A program made the position numbers and the translations under genes. Shown here one piece after another: positions 1 to 7,547 of a stretch of DNA of 39,184 bases. The first letter of the stretch is position 1. Every line of letters begins with the position of its first letter. Origin of the DNA: Ferrimonas senticii DSM 18821 (GTDB lineage Bacteria > Pseudomonadota > Gammaproteobacteria > Enterobacterales > Shewanellaceae); assembly GCF_000422665.1 (NCBI RefSeq), contig NZ_AUGM01000024.1, positions 1 to 39,184 on the forward strand, given 5' to 3'. Below the pieces are notes generated by a model. It made no database searches and was not told where the DNA came from. It worked only from the letters and a program-made list of their open reading frames with translations.

Positions 1-23
1 AATGACCCGTGAGGCTTAACCAT
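1..23 (+). rRNA. 23S rRNA, 3' terminal fragment
   Basis: The first bases match the conserved 3' end of gammaproteobacterial 23S rRNA (CCGTGAGGCTTAACC). Only the last ~20 nt of the gene lie in the window. About 85 nt of spacer, including a small ACCA-AAA-TGGT hairpin, separate it from the 5S gene. The exact 3' end is set by analogy with E. coli. Confidence 0.8.
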
Positions 24-107
24 ACAACACCAAAATGGTTTTGCTCGGATATCTAGTCCTTGTAAGAAAATTGACTGAGAAAGTCAGCTTAATCCAAATT
101 CAGTTTT

Positions 108-226
108 TGTCTGATGACAATAGCGCTGTGGCCCCACCTGATCCCTTGCCGAACTCAGAAGTGAAACGCAGTTGCGCCGATGGTAGTGTGGGAGTTCCCA
201 TGTGAGAGTAGGTCACCGCCAAACAC
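108..226 (+). rRNA. rrf: 5S ribosomal RNA
   Basis: The core is unmistakable: CCACCTGATCCC, CCGAACTCAGAAGTGAAACG and GCGCCGATGGTAGTGTGG occur in the usual order and spacing, giving a gene of about 119 nt. The ends were set by pairing of helix I with the E. coli 5S as guide. Helix I is imperfect: the 5' strand TGTCTGAT and the 3' strand GCCAAACA leave two A.C mismatches. It is the distal part of the rRNA operon that enters the window at base 1, and it is followed 10 nt later by tRNA-Asp. Confidence 0.93.
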
Positions 227-236
227 CAATTTCGGC

Positions 237-313
237 GGAGTGGTAGTTCAGTTGGTTAGAATACCGGCCTGTCACGCCGGGGGTCGCGGGTTCGAGTCCC
301 GTCCACTCCGCCA
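237..313 (+). tRNA. tRNA-Asp (anticodon GUC)
   Basis: This is a full 77-nt cloverleaf. The acceptor stem GGAGTGG pairs with CCACTCC, the discriminator is G, and CCA is encoded. The D arm reads GTTCAGTTGGTTAGAA. The anticodon arm is CCGGC-CTGTCAC-GCCGG with GTC at 271-273, and the T arm is GCGGG-TTCGAGT-CCCGT. It closely resembles E. coli tRNA-Asp and lies directly after the 5S gene, as in several gammaproteobacterial rRNA operons. Confidence 0.98.
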
Positions 314-322
314 ACTATTCAG

Positions 323-354
323 AAAAAGCCCAAATCGAAAGATTTGGGCTTTTT
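323..354 (+). terminator. Rho-independent terminator of the rRNA/tRNA-Asp operon
   Basis: A 14-bp perfect stem (AAAAAGCCCAAATC / GATTTGGGCTTTTT) with a GAAA tetraloop ends in a T run. It starts 9 nt after the tRNA-Asp CCA end and is a textbook intrinsic terminator. Confidence 0.93.
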
Positions 355-380
355 CGCATCTGCGTTTTTTCAAAACGGAA

Positions 381-483
381 GCAGAGCGGCAGTTCAGTTG
401 GCTAGACTCTTTGCTACCAGCTTAGCGGCCTGTCACGCCGGGGGGGCGGGTTCTGCTCGTGGGTATGGTCGTCCACTCCGCCA
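381..483 (+). pseudogene. Decayed tRNA-Asp copy with two internal insertions
   Basis: This segment lines up with the intact tRNA-Asp at 237-313. It keeps the D arm (AGTTCAGTTGGCTAGA), the anticodon arm with GTC (CGGCCTGTCACGCCGG), the start of the T arm (GCGGGTTC) and the 3' end (GTCCACTCCGCCA). About 18 extra nt lie between the D and anticodon arms and about 14 extra nt interrupt the T loop. The acceptor stem has at least one mismatch. It therefore cannot fold as a normal tRNA. It has its own terminator downstream, so it probably arose by duplication of the tRNA-terminator unit followed by decay. Confidence 0.8.
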
Positions 484-495
484 TCGGTAACGAAA

Positions 496-521
496 CCTCA
501 GCCGAAAAGCTGAGGCTTTTT
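496..521 (+). terminator. Rho-independent terminator after the decayed tRNA
   Basis: A stem CCTCAGC / GCTGAGG with loop CGAAAA is followed by CTTTTT. It differs in sequence from the terminator at 323-354, so it is not a simple copy of it. Confidence 0.88.
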
Positions 522-546
522 GATTGGCTTTAATCTTCCACCGTAG

Positions 547-564
547 CCGAGAACGAGTTCTCGG
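547..564. repeat. Short perfect inverted repeat in the spacer upstream of the GGDEF-EAL gene
   Basis: CCGAGAAC and GTTCTCGG are separated by 2 nt. The spacer 522-795 holds no convincing gene. This hairpin is the only structure I can see there, and its role is unknown. Confidence 0.5.
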
Positions 565-795
565 AACTATTCAATCTTGAGCAAGACCTGTTACAGAGTA
601 GCCATCGTCCGATCTGTTCATCCACCTACAACCCAGTCTTAGTCGCAAGATTGGGGCTTGTTTATGTCGGCAGTTGAGCTGTTGCTCACTTTGGTTGTGG
701 CTATTTAATCGACCCTGTTTTAAGTCAAATTTAGCGCCAATGAACGGTGCTACCATCCGCCTTAATTTACCTGAGCAACAGGGACTGTTGTACAC

Positions 796-3129
796 ATGTT
801 GGCAATGTTGCAGCTTGTCTGCGCTAAAGCACTCGCCAGTTCGTTTTTTAGCTTGAACGGCTCGGTGTTATTACAAGCTGAAGGGTGGTTCAATCGCGCC
901 ATCGAGGCTATTGCGTTGGGCTGGTCGGTGACCAGCGCCAGTTTGACCGCTTCCGCCGGTTATGGCCTCACTTTGGTGTTTTTGCTCGGGCTCGCTATTG
1001 GCACCCTGTCGTTATGTATCGCCCATCGTCGTGTTGGAAAACCTGAGCGTGGCTTGGTTGATCAGCAATTGAGCGAAAGCCAAGGGCGCTTGAGTATGGC
1101 ATTGGTGGCAGGGCGTTCTGATACCTGGAGTTGGCACCATGCCGAGAACCTATTGCGGGTCGATAACCAACAGCAGGTGATTAACCATACCGGCAAAGCG
1201 TTGCAATGGCCGATGGATAAATTGCCAATACATCCAGATGATTACCCAGCAGCAAAAGCTAAATGGCAAGCGCATTTGCAGGGCGAAGAGCCCTATCTTA
1301 ATTTGGTTTGTCGAGTTAAGAGTGGCGATCATCAGTGGCGCTGGGTGCAGATCTCTGGGGCGGTGATCGAGCGAGATCCTCACGGCGAACCGATTTTAAT
1401 CAGCGGCATCTACACCGACGTCACTGAGCATCGACAACTGCAACAGGAAAGTGGCTTGTTAGCGCAGGCTTTGGCCAACACCTCTGAAGGGCTGTTGGTG
1501 ATGAGCGCCGAATTTGAGGTATTGCAAGGCAATCCGGCCGCGGAGCGGATCTTGCGCTTGCCGGCATTGGATGGGGTGCGGTTCAGCCAGTTGCTGCCGC
1601 ACCACACTGGTGATTGGCAGCAACGCTTGCGAGATGGCCATTGGCGCGGTGAACTGCAGATGTGTCGCGGTGACGGCACCGAAGTGCCGGTGTGGCTGAC
1701 CATGAGCCCGATGGAGGGGCATGCTCAGCATATTGTGGCACTGTTCTCGGATATGACTGAACGCAAACAAGCGGAGCAAGAGTTGCGGCAGTTAGCTGAT
1801 TTTGATCCGCTAACGCAGTTGGCTAACCGGGCTAAGTTTGTCGCTCATTTGCGTCAGCAGATCAACCAACGCAGCTCGTCAGAGCGGATGGCATTGCTGT
1901 TTTTAGACTTGGACCGCTTCAAACACATCAATGACACTTACGGTCACAGTTGCGGCGACGAACTCTTGGTTGAGGCGGCCCAGCGTCTGCAAAAAGTGGT
2001 GCGCGGCACCGATATGCTGTGCCGTTTTGGTGGCGATGAATTCCTGATTTTAGTCTCTGATATCCCTAGCGAAACCATCGTTAATGAGCTGGGACAGCGG
2101 ATCTTGGATTCGATTGCGCAGCCGTTTTGGATCGATCAGCAGCCATTTTATATCTCTACCAGCATCGGGGTGGCGATGTGGCCACAGGATGGTGACCAAA
2201 GCGAAACCCTGATTAAACACGCGGATCTGGCGATGTATCACGCCAAAGAGGATGGTCGTGGCCGCTTCTGTTTTTACAGTCAGCAGCGTGATGCCCAGGC
2301 GACCTATCAGCTGGATTTGGTCAACGCGTTGCGCACTGCGATTGAACGGGAGTCGCTTAACCTGTGCTATCAGCCGCAGGTGGATCTGCATAGCAACCGT
2401 GTTATCGGTATCGAAGCGCTGTTGCGCTGGCAGGGACAAGATGGTCAAGCGATATCACCGGCGCAGTTTATCCCATTGGCAGAGTCGTGTGGTTTGGTGG
2501 TGGCACTGGATCGCTGGGCGCTGCAGCAAGCCTGTCAAACCTTTGTTGGCTGGAACTTGCGTGATGGCCAGACGCTGTCGGTGAACGTGTCTGGTTCGCA
2601 TTTTCACCAAGTGGACTACGTTGATTTTGTGGCCTCAGTGCTCAAGCAAACCAATATGCCACCGATGAATCTGTGCATCGAAATTACCGAAGGGGTGCTG
2701 ATCAAACAGGTGCCAACGGCGCGCAAACAGCTGGATGCACTGCGCCGATTGGGGGTCAACGTTGCGGTCGATGACTTTGGTACCGGTTACTCGTCACTGG
2801 CCTATCTGGCTCACTTTGCGGTTGATGAACTGAAGATTGATCGCTCGTTCGTCAAAGAGTTACCAGAGCGCGGTAACAGTGCCATCATCCGTACTGTGGT
2901 TGATTTGGGGCGAAACCTGGGTCTGCGGGTGATTGCCGAAGGGGTCGAAAGCCCCGAGCAAGAGGAGCAGCTATTGCGTCTTGGTTGTAGACGGATGCAG
3001 GGCTATCTGTACTCGCGGCCGCTGAGCAGTGAAGCGTGTTATCGGTTCCTGATGGAGAGCAGTCGCCATGGCTTGCCGCCGTCACCAGGTCGCAGGGCAC
3101 TAACCAGCACTCAGTTGAAAATCGTTTAG
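796..3129 (+). CDS. Membrane PAS-PAS-GGDEF-EAL cyclic-di-GMP protein
   Basis: This is a 777-aa protein predicted to make and/or degrade cyclic-di-GMP at the inner membrane. A hydrophobic helix at about residues 55-76 follows a weakly hydrophobic N-terminus. Two PAS/PAC-like sensor regions lie at about 98-212 and 218-330. The GGDEF domain (about 335-495) carries intact GGDEF at 412-416 and a canonical inhibitory I-site RGTD exactly five residues upstream. The EAL domain (about 505-755) keeps EALLRW, VNVSG, IEITEG, DDFGTGYSS, KIDRSFV and QGYLYSRPL. Both activities therefore look possible, with the GGDEF domain open to product inhibition. The start lacks a strong ribosome binding site, and ATG at 805 is an alternative. 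It lies between the rRNA operon and dnaB and appears monocistronic. The signal it senses is not evident. Confidence 0.93.
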   Translation: MLAMLQLVCAKALASSFFSLNGSVLLQAEGWFNRAIEAIALGWSVTSASLTASAGYGLTLVFLLGLAIGTLSLCIAHRRVGKPERGLVDQQLSESQGRLSMALVAGRSDTWSWHHAENLLRVDNQQQVINHTGKALQWPMDKLPIHPDDYPAAKAKWQAHLQGEEPYLNLVCRVKSGDHQWRWVQISGAVIERDPHGEPILISGIYTDVTEHRQLQQESGLLAQALANTSEGLLVMSAEFEVLQGNPAAERILRLPALDGVRFSQLLPHHTGDWQQRLRDGHWRGELQMCRGDGTEVPVWLTMSPMEGHAQHIVALFSDMTERKQAEQELRQLADFDPLTQLANRAKFVAHLRQQINQRSSSERMALLFLDLDRFKHINDTYGHSCGDELLVEAAQRLQKVVRGTDMLCRFGGDEFLILVSDIPSETIVNELGQRILDSIAQPFWIDQQPFYISTSIGVAMWPQDGDQSETLIKHADLAMYHAKEDGRGRFCFYSQQRDAQATYQLDLVNALRTAIERESLNLCYQPQVDLHSNRVIGIEALLRWQGQDGQAISPAQFIPLAESCGLVVALDRWALQQACQTFVGWNLRDGQTLSVNVSGSHFHQVDYVDFVASVLKQTNMPPMNLCIEITEGVLIKQVPTARKQLDALRRLGVNVAVDDFGTGYSSLAYLAHFAVDELKIDRSFVKELPERGNSAIIRTVVDLGRNLGLRVIAEGVESPEQEEQLLRLGCRRMQGYLYSRPLSSEACYRFLMESSRHGLPPSPGRRALTSTQLKIV

Positions 3130-3198
3130 CGTCAGGCGGTCATTTCAGTACAATGGGCGGTTCCTCTTTATGGCCAATCGCAACACCGGAACCCCATC

Positions 3199-4611
3199 AT
3201 GGCAGAGTCTAACGCCCGCGATCGCGGCGAACGAAAACAGCAGCAGGCGGTGGATCAACTGAAGATCCCGCCGCACTCGTTAGAGGCTGAGCAGTCGGTT
3301 CTCGGCGGCTTAATGCTTAACAGCGATCTGTTTGATCAGGTGGCTGAAAAGGTGGTTAAAGAGGATTTCTATAGCCGCAGTCACCAGCTGATATTTGAGG
3401 CGATGTCGAAGTTGATGGAGGCCAGTGAGCCGCTGGATTTGTTGACCGTTTCCGAAGCCCTGACCAAGACCGGCCACATCGACAGTGTCGGCGGCATTCC
3501 TTACCTATCGGATATCTCCCGCAACACCCCAAGTGTCGCCAACTTAAGCGCCTACGCCAGCATCGTCCGTGAACGGGCGGTGATGCGCGAGATGATCAAG
3601 GTAGCCAATGAGATTGCCGATGCCGGCTTTAATCCGGAAGGCCGCGATTCATCGCAACTGTTGGACTTGGCTGAAAGCAAGGTGTTTAAGATTGCCGAGT
3701 CACGCACCAACGCCAACGAGGGCCCTGAAAACCTTAAGTCGGTGCTCAACAAGACCATCGATCGCATCGAACAGCTATTCAATAACCCTAACTCTGGCGG
3801 TGTTACTGGGGTTTCCACCGGTTATGCCGATCTGGATAAGATGACTGCTGGTTTGCAGCCATCGGATCTGATCATTGTCGCGGCCCGTCCGTCGATGGGG
3901 AAAACCACCTTTGCCATGAACCTGTGTGAGCAGGCGGCGATGAACGAAGATAAGCCGGTGCTGATCTTCTCGCTAGAGATGCCATCAGAGCAGATCATGA
4001 TGCGTATGCTGGCGTCGATTGGCCGGGTTGATCAAACTCGGATCCGTACCGGTGAGTTGGACGACGACGATTGGGCGCGGGTGACCTCGACCATGGGGAT
4101 CATGATGGAGCAGGGCAAGATGTACATCGATGACAGCTCTGGCCTAACCCCAACCGAAGTGCGCTCTCGCGCCCGCCGGGTAGCGCGTGAGCATGGCGGC
4201 ATCTCGATGATCATGGTCGACTACTTGCAGTTGATGCAGGTGCCAGCGCTGTCAGATAACCGTACCTTGGAGATCGCTGAGATCTCGCGCTCACTGAAAG
4301 CTCTAGCCAAAGAGTTAGAATGCCCCGTGGTGGCCCTGTCGCAGCTGAACCGTTCGCTTGAACAGCGGGCCGATAAGCGGCCAGTGAACTCCGACTTGCG
4401 TGAATCCGGCTCTATTGAACAGGATGCCGACTTGATTATGTTTATCTACCGCGACGAGGTTTATCACCCCGATACGGCAGAAAAAGGTCAGGCGGAAATT
4501 ATTATCGGTAAACAGCGTAACGGGCCGATTGGCCGAGTGCCGCTAACCTTCCAAGGCCGCTTCTCCCGCTTTGATAACTACAGCGGAACCAGTTTCGAAT
4601 ACGACGAGTAA
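3199..4611 (+). CDS. dnaB: Replicative DNA helicase DnaB
   Basis: This 470-aa protein is almost the same length as E. coli DnaB (471 aa). The N-terminal primase-interacting helical domain begins around PHSLEAEQSVLGG (about 26-38). The RecA-like helicase domain has Walker A (RPSMGKTT, about 229-237), the SLEMPSEQ motif, Walker B-like MIMVDYLQLMQ (about 337-347) and the SQLNRSLEQRADKRP/SDLRESGSIEQDAD region typical of hexameric replicative helicases. It unwinds DNA at the replication fork with primase and the DNA polymerase III tau subunit. It precedes alr by about 30 nt, the usual order in gammaproteobacteria, and the two are probably co-transcribed. The ribosome binding site is weak (CGGAA). 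Confidence 0.98.
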   Translation: MAESNARDRGERKQQQAVDQLKIPPHSLEAEQSVLGGLMLNSDLFDQVAEKVVKEDFYSRSHQLIFEAMSKLMEASEPLDLLTVSEALTKTGHIDSVGGIPYLSDISRNTPSVANLSAYASIVRERAVMREMIKVANEIADAGFNPEGRDSSQLLDLAESKVFKIAESRTNANEGPENLKSVLNKTIDRIEQLFNNPNSGGVTGVSTGYADLDKMTAGLQPSDLIIVAARPSMGKTTFAMNLCEQAAMNEDKPVLIFSLEMPSEQIMMRMLASIGRVDQTRIRTGELDDDDWARVTSTMGIMMEQGKMYIDDSSGLTPTEVRSRARRVAREHGGISMIMVDYLQLMQVPALSDNRTLEIAEISRSLKALAKELECPVVALSQLNRSLEQRADKRPVNSDLRESGSIEQDADLIMFIYRDEVYHPDTAEKGQAEIIIGKQRNGPIGRVPLTFQGRFSRFDNYSGTSFEYDE

Positions 4612-4632
4612 TACCAATTGTCGCAATTGGTA
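4612..4632. repeat. Perfect palindromic hairpin between dnaB and alr
   Basis: TACCAATTG-TCG-CAATTGGTA is a 9-bp perfect stem with a 3-nt loop. It sits immediately after the dnaB stop and just before the alr ribosome binding site (AAAGGA, 4632-4637). There is no T run, so it is not a classic terminator. It may modulate dnaB-alr read-through, or be a copy of a dispersed palindrome. Confidence 0.7.
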
Positions 4633-4643
4633 AAGGATGATTG

Positions 4644-5720
4644 ATGCGTTTCTCTCCGGTCGCGCAGATCCGCTTAGGCGCTCTGCAACACAACTTAGCG
4701 CGATTGCGCCAAGCGGCTCCCAACAGCAAAGTGTTCGCGGTATTGAAGGCCAATGCTTACGGCCATGGGCTGATCCCAATTGCCGAGGCGCTTAGCGGGG
4801 TCGATGGTTTTGGCCTTGCCCGCATCGAAGAGGCGTTGGCGCTGCGTTCTCACGGCATTGATGCCCGAGTGCTGCTGCTGGAGGGGGTGTTTTCCGACAC
4901 CGACTTCGAACAAGCGGCCGCGCATCATTTGGATGTGGTGGTGCATGACGCTTCGCAAGTTGAGTTGTTGTGTCAGCTGAAACTGTCGAAGCCGTTGAAA
5001 GTGTGGCTAAAGGTCGATTCTGGGATGCACCGGCTAGGGGTTCAGCCGCATGAATTTGCGGCGCTTTATCAGCAGCTAAGCCAGTGCGATAACGTCTGCC
5101 AACCCATTAACTTTATTACTCACTTTGCGGTCGCCGATGAGCTGGAAAATCCACAAACGGTAAAGCAGATCCAATGTTTTAATCAGCTTACCGAGGGACT
5201 GCCAGGGGAGCGTACGCTGTGTAATTCCGCTGGCGCCTTAGGCTGGCCGGCTGCTCATGGTGATTGGATCCGGCCGGGGTTGGCGCTGTTTGGCGGCAAC
5301 CCGATGGTTGGGGGGCGGGCGCCGCAATATGGTCTAGAGCCGGTCATGACCATGCGCTCCAAGGTCTTGGCGGTACGGCATCTGAGCGCCGCTGAACCAG
5401 TCGGTTACGGCCAGAGCTGGCGCAGCAACAACGCCACCAAAATCGCGGTAATTGCCATGGGGTACGGCGATGGCTATCCGCGCCATGCGGTTTCGGGCAC
5501 GCCGGTGCTGATCAATGGTCAACGGTTTCCGCTGGCAGGTCGAGTGTCGATGGATATGCTGACCGTTGATGTGGGCGATGCCGATATTCAGGTTGGTGAC
5601 GATGTGGTGCTGTGGGGCGAGGGGCTTGGCATCGAAGAGATCGCCGAGTGCGCGAGCACCATCCCTTATGAGCTGCTGTGTTCGACAACCGCTCGGGTAA
5701 CCTATCAATACCTCGATTGA
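4644..5720 (+). CDS. alr: Alanine racemase, PLP-dependent
   Basis: Alanine racemase supplies D-alanine for peptidoglycan. The PLP-binding lysine lies in VLKANAYGHG (Lys35). The opposing catalytic tyrosine is in the VGYGQSW segment (about residue 254). VSMDMLTVDVG and MGYGDGYPR are family hallmarks. I chose ATG at 4644 (358 aa) over the upstream in-frame TTG at 4641 because the AAAGGA at 4632-4637 is spaced 6 nt from the ATG. It follows dnaB with a palindromic spacer and is closed by a strong terminator. Confidence 0.97.
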   Translation: MRFSPVAQIRLGALQHNLARLRQAAPNSKVFAVLKANAYGHGLIPIAEALSGVDGFGLARIEEALALRSHGIDARVLLLEGVFSDTDFEQAAAHHLDVVVHDASQVELLCQLKLSKPLKVWLKVDSGMHRLGVQPHEFAALYQQLSQCDNVCQPINFITHFAVADELENPQTVKQIQCFNQLTEGLPGERTLCNSAGALGWPAAHGDWIRPGLALFGGNPMVGGRAPQYGLEPVMTMRSKVLAVRHLSAAEPVGYGQSWRSNNATKIAVIAMGYGDGYPRHAVSGTPVLINGQRFPLAGRVSMDMLTVDVGDADIQVGDDVVLWGEGLGIEEIAECASTIPYELLCSTTARVTYQYLD

Positions 5721-5752
5721 GCCCCGTTGCTTGCAACTGCTTTGCTGACACT

Positions 5753-5788
5753 AACGCCGAATCGGTTATGCCATTCGGCGTTGTTTTT
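5753..5788 (+). terminator. Intrinsic terminator after alr
   Basis: A 10-bp stem (AACGCCGAAT / ATTCGGCGTT) with a 10-nt loop is followed by GTTTTT. It overlaps by 2 nt the stop end of the convergent minus-strand gene that ends at 5787. Confidence 0.85.
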
Positions 5789-7547
5789 AAGAGGCCGGTT
5801 GTGCTTGTTGCAGTGGTGCGTCAGTGGTGGTCGCAGGTTTAAGGCATTGCTGCAACTGCTTGATGGAATAGGGCAACGGCAACTGCTGATAATGTTCCAA
5901 AACCAACGGTACCGCATTGCTTAGTACCAGCAGCGATAGTGGGTGCTTGCTGGCTTGCTGCTGTTGCTTTAGGGCGGTTAGCAGTTCCAAGCTTAAGCTG
6001 CCAACCTCACTGATGACAATCTGCTGGCATTGGCCGCTAAACAGTTGCGGCAGCAAGGCGCGCAGATCGCTATGAAATTGCGGTTGGTATCCTAAACACA
6101 ACAGTTGCTGCTTGAGCCCTTGGCCGAGCCAGTTGCTGCGTCCCAAAACGGCCACAGTACCGCGTTCGGGCAAGGTGGCGGCGCTGGGTTGCCAGGCAAC
6201 TGCCATCGATACCTGCGCGCGGCCGCCTTTACTGGTTGACCAAATATCGATTTTGGCGCCCTGCTGCTCCATTTGATGTAGCAGCAGTAGTGGTTGCAGG
6301 TAGCTGCCTAAGTGCTGCGACAGCAGGGCAAAACTCCAATGGCGGCGCTCGCGCCAAGCGGCGATCACCGCCTTTGGCCACGGCGTACCGTGTTGTTCAA
6401 AGTCCACCAGCAATCGTTCGTGTTGCTGGCTGATGGCGATGCTGGCTTGTTGTTGGCCGGCGTGAACTGCCCCTTGTAGCAGCGCCAGTGGCAGGTCGTA
6501 CAGCAGCGCCAAAGGCCCCTCTAGGTGATTGCTGCATTGATGCTGTCGGTGCAGCATCAACTGGCAGTTAGGCTGCTGTTGCAGGCGGTCGCTAAGTCGT
6601 TGCAACTGTTGATCAATGCTGAGCATTTCGATTGCAAAGTGATGATCGCCCATCGCTCGCTGCAACTGCAATAGCGCGTCAAAATCATGAGTTAGCTGCT
6701 GCAAACATTGCTCTGGCTTGCTGCGATCCAGTCGCGCCAATTGTTGTCCCCATAACAGCAATTGGCTGCCAAACAGCGCTTGCTGTTGGTGACTGCGGTT
6801 AAGGCGATAGCGCAATTGCCACGCCCATTGGCCGCCAAACCATAGAACCGCCGCCAGCAGCAGCAATAACGCCAGTTCGCGCTTTTGTTCTAGCGAGATC
6901 AGCAGTTGATCCCGTTGCCCGGTTTGGATCTGCGCCAGATCGTTAAAAATTCGCTGTTGTGGCAAAGCCAGCAATCGTTGGGTCAGTTGTTTACGAATAT
7001 CACTGGCTTGGCGAAACACCATGGTGTGCGCGTACAGGTTGTTTTGTAGCTGTGGTGCTAGTTGGCTGATCAGTGGCCGGATGTCATATTGCGCGATTGG
7101 CAGTTGCCAGCGAAGTGTGGCGACTGCCATCTGCTTTGCTGGCGAATCTGCCTGGTCTTCGGCCTCTTTTAATAAACTATCGAGAGCGATGCGACTGCTG
7201 TTGGCGGCGATCTGATGGCGGATCAGGTGCAGGGTATAGTCGCGTAACTGTTGGGCCACACTGGCCACGCTTTGATGCTGTTTGTCGAGTTGTGCCAGTT
7301 GTTCGCTGTCACGCTGCAGTTGTTGGGTGATGTGGCTGAGGTAATCCAAATTGGCGGCTGGAACCGCTTGGTATTGAGCAATCGCCTCTAACAGTGCGTG
7401 GCTGTCGTTGCGTAGCCGTTGTAACTGAGCGATGTGCACGTCCAATTGTTGCAGCTGTTGGCTTTGCTCCAACCCTAAGCGGCCGAGTTGAATGGCGCCG
7501 CCAAGCAACAGGCCGATCGCCAGCAGATTAATCAGTTTCAGTTTCAT
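5787..7547 (-). CDS. Degenerate hybrid sensor histidine kinase-like membrane protein (pseudokinase)
   Basis: The protein has 586 aa from the ATG at 7547; a TTG at 7550 is also possible. Helix 1 (about 8-24) and helix 2 (about 226-245, LLLLLAAVLWFGG) bracket a Gln/Leu-rich helical periplasmic sensor region. After the second helix the order resembles a TorS/BarA-type hybrid kinase, but each key site looks lost. There is no SHELRTPL-type His box. The ATPase N-box position reads LLQGAVHAG instead of LLxNAxKxT. The DxGxG loop reads EQHGTPWP. A segment QQGAKIDIWSTSKGGRA resembles the end of an ATPase domain. A receiver-like C-terminal fold (GTVAVLGRSNWLG to about 560) lacks the acidic pair and the phospho-acceptor Asp. 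Its start overlaps the upstream diheme peroxidase gene by about 20 nt, so translation is probably coupled. Domain calls come from pattern reading and need profile or structure comparison. Confidence 0.7.
   Translation of the reverse strand: MKLKLINLLAIGLLLGGAIQLGRLGLEQSQQLQQLDVHIAQLQRLRNDSHALLEAIAQYQAVPAANLDYLSHITQQLQRDSEQLAQLDKQHQSVASVAQQLRDYTLHLIRHQIAANSSRIALDSLLKEAEDQADSPAKQMAVATLRWQLPIAQYDIRPLISQLAPQLQNNLYAHTMVFRQASDIRKQLTQRLLALPQQRIFNDLAQIQTGQRDQLLISLEQKRELALLLLLAAVLWFGGQWAWQLRYRLNRSHQQQALFGSQLLLWGQQLARLDRSKPEQCLQQLTHDFDALLQLQRAMGDHHFAIEMLSIDQQLQRLSDRLQQQPNCQLMLHRQHQCSNHLEGPLALLYDLPLALLQGAVHAGQQQASIAISQQHERLLVDFEQHGTPWPKAVIAAWRERRHWSFALLSQHLGSYLQPLLLLHQMEQQGAKIDIWSTSKGGRAQVSMAVAWQPSAATLPERGTVAVLGRSNWLGQGLKQQLLCLGYQPQFHSDLRALLPQLFSGQCQQIVISEVGSLSLELLTALKQQQQASKHPLSLLVLSNAVPLVLEHYQQLPLPYSIKQLQQCLKPATTTDAPLQQAQPAS

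Noticed and set aside
180-795. Several 60-80 codon frames across the 5S/tRNA region and its downstream spacer
   Set aside because: They overlap RNA genes and terminators or lack start signals; they are chance frames.
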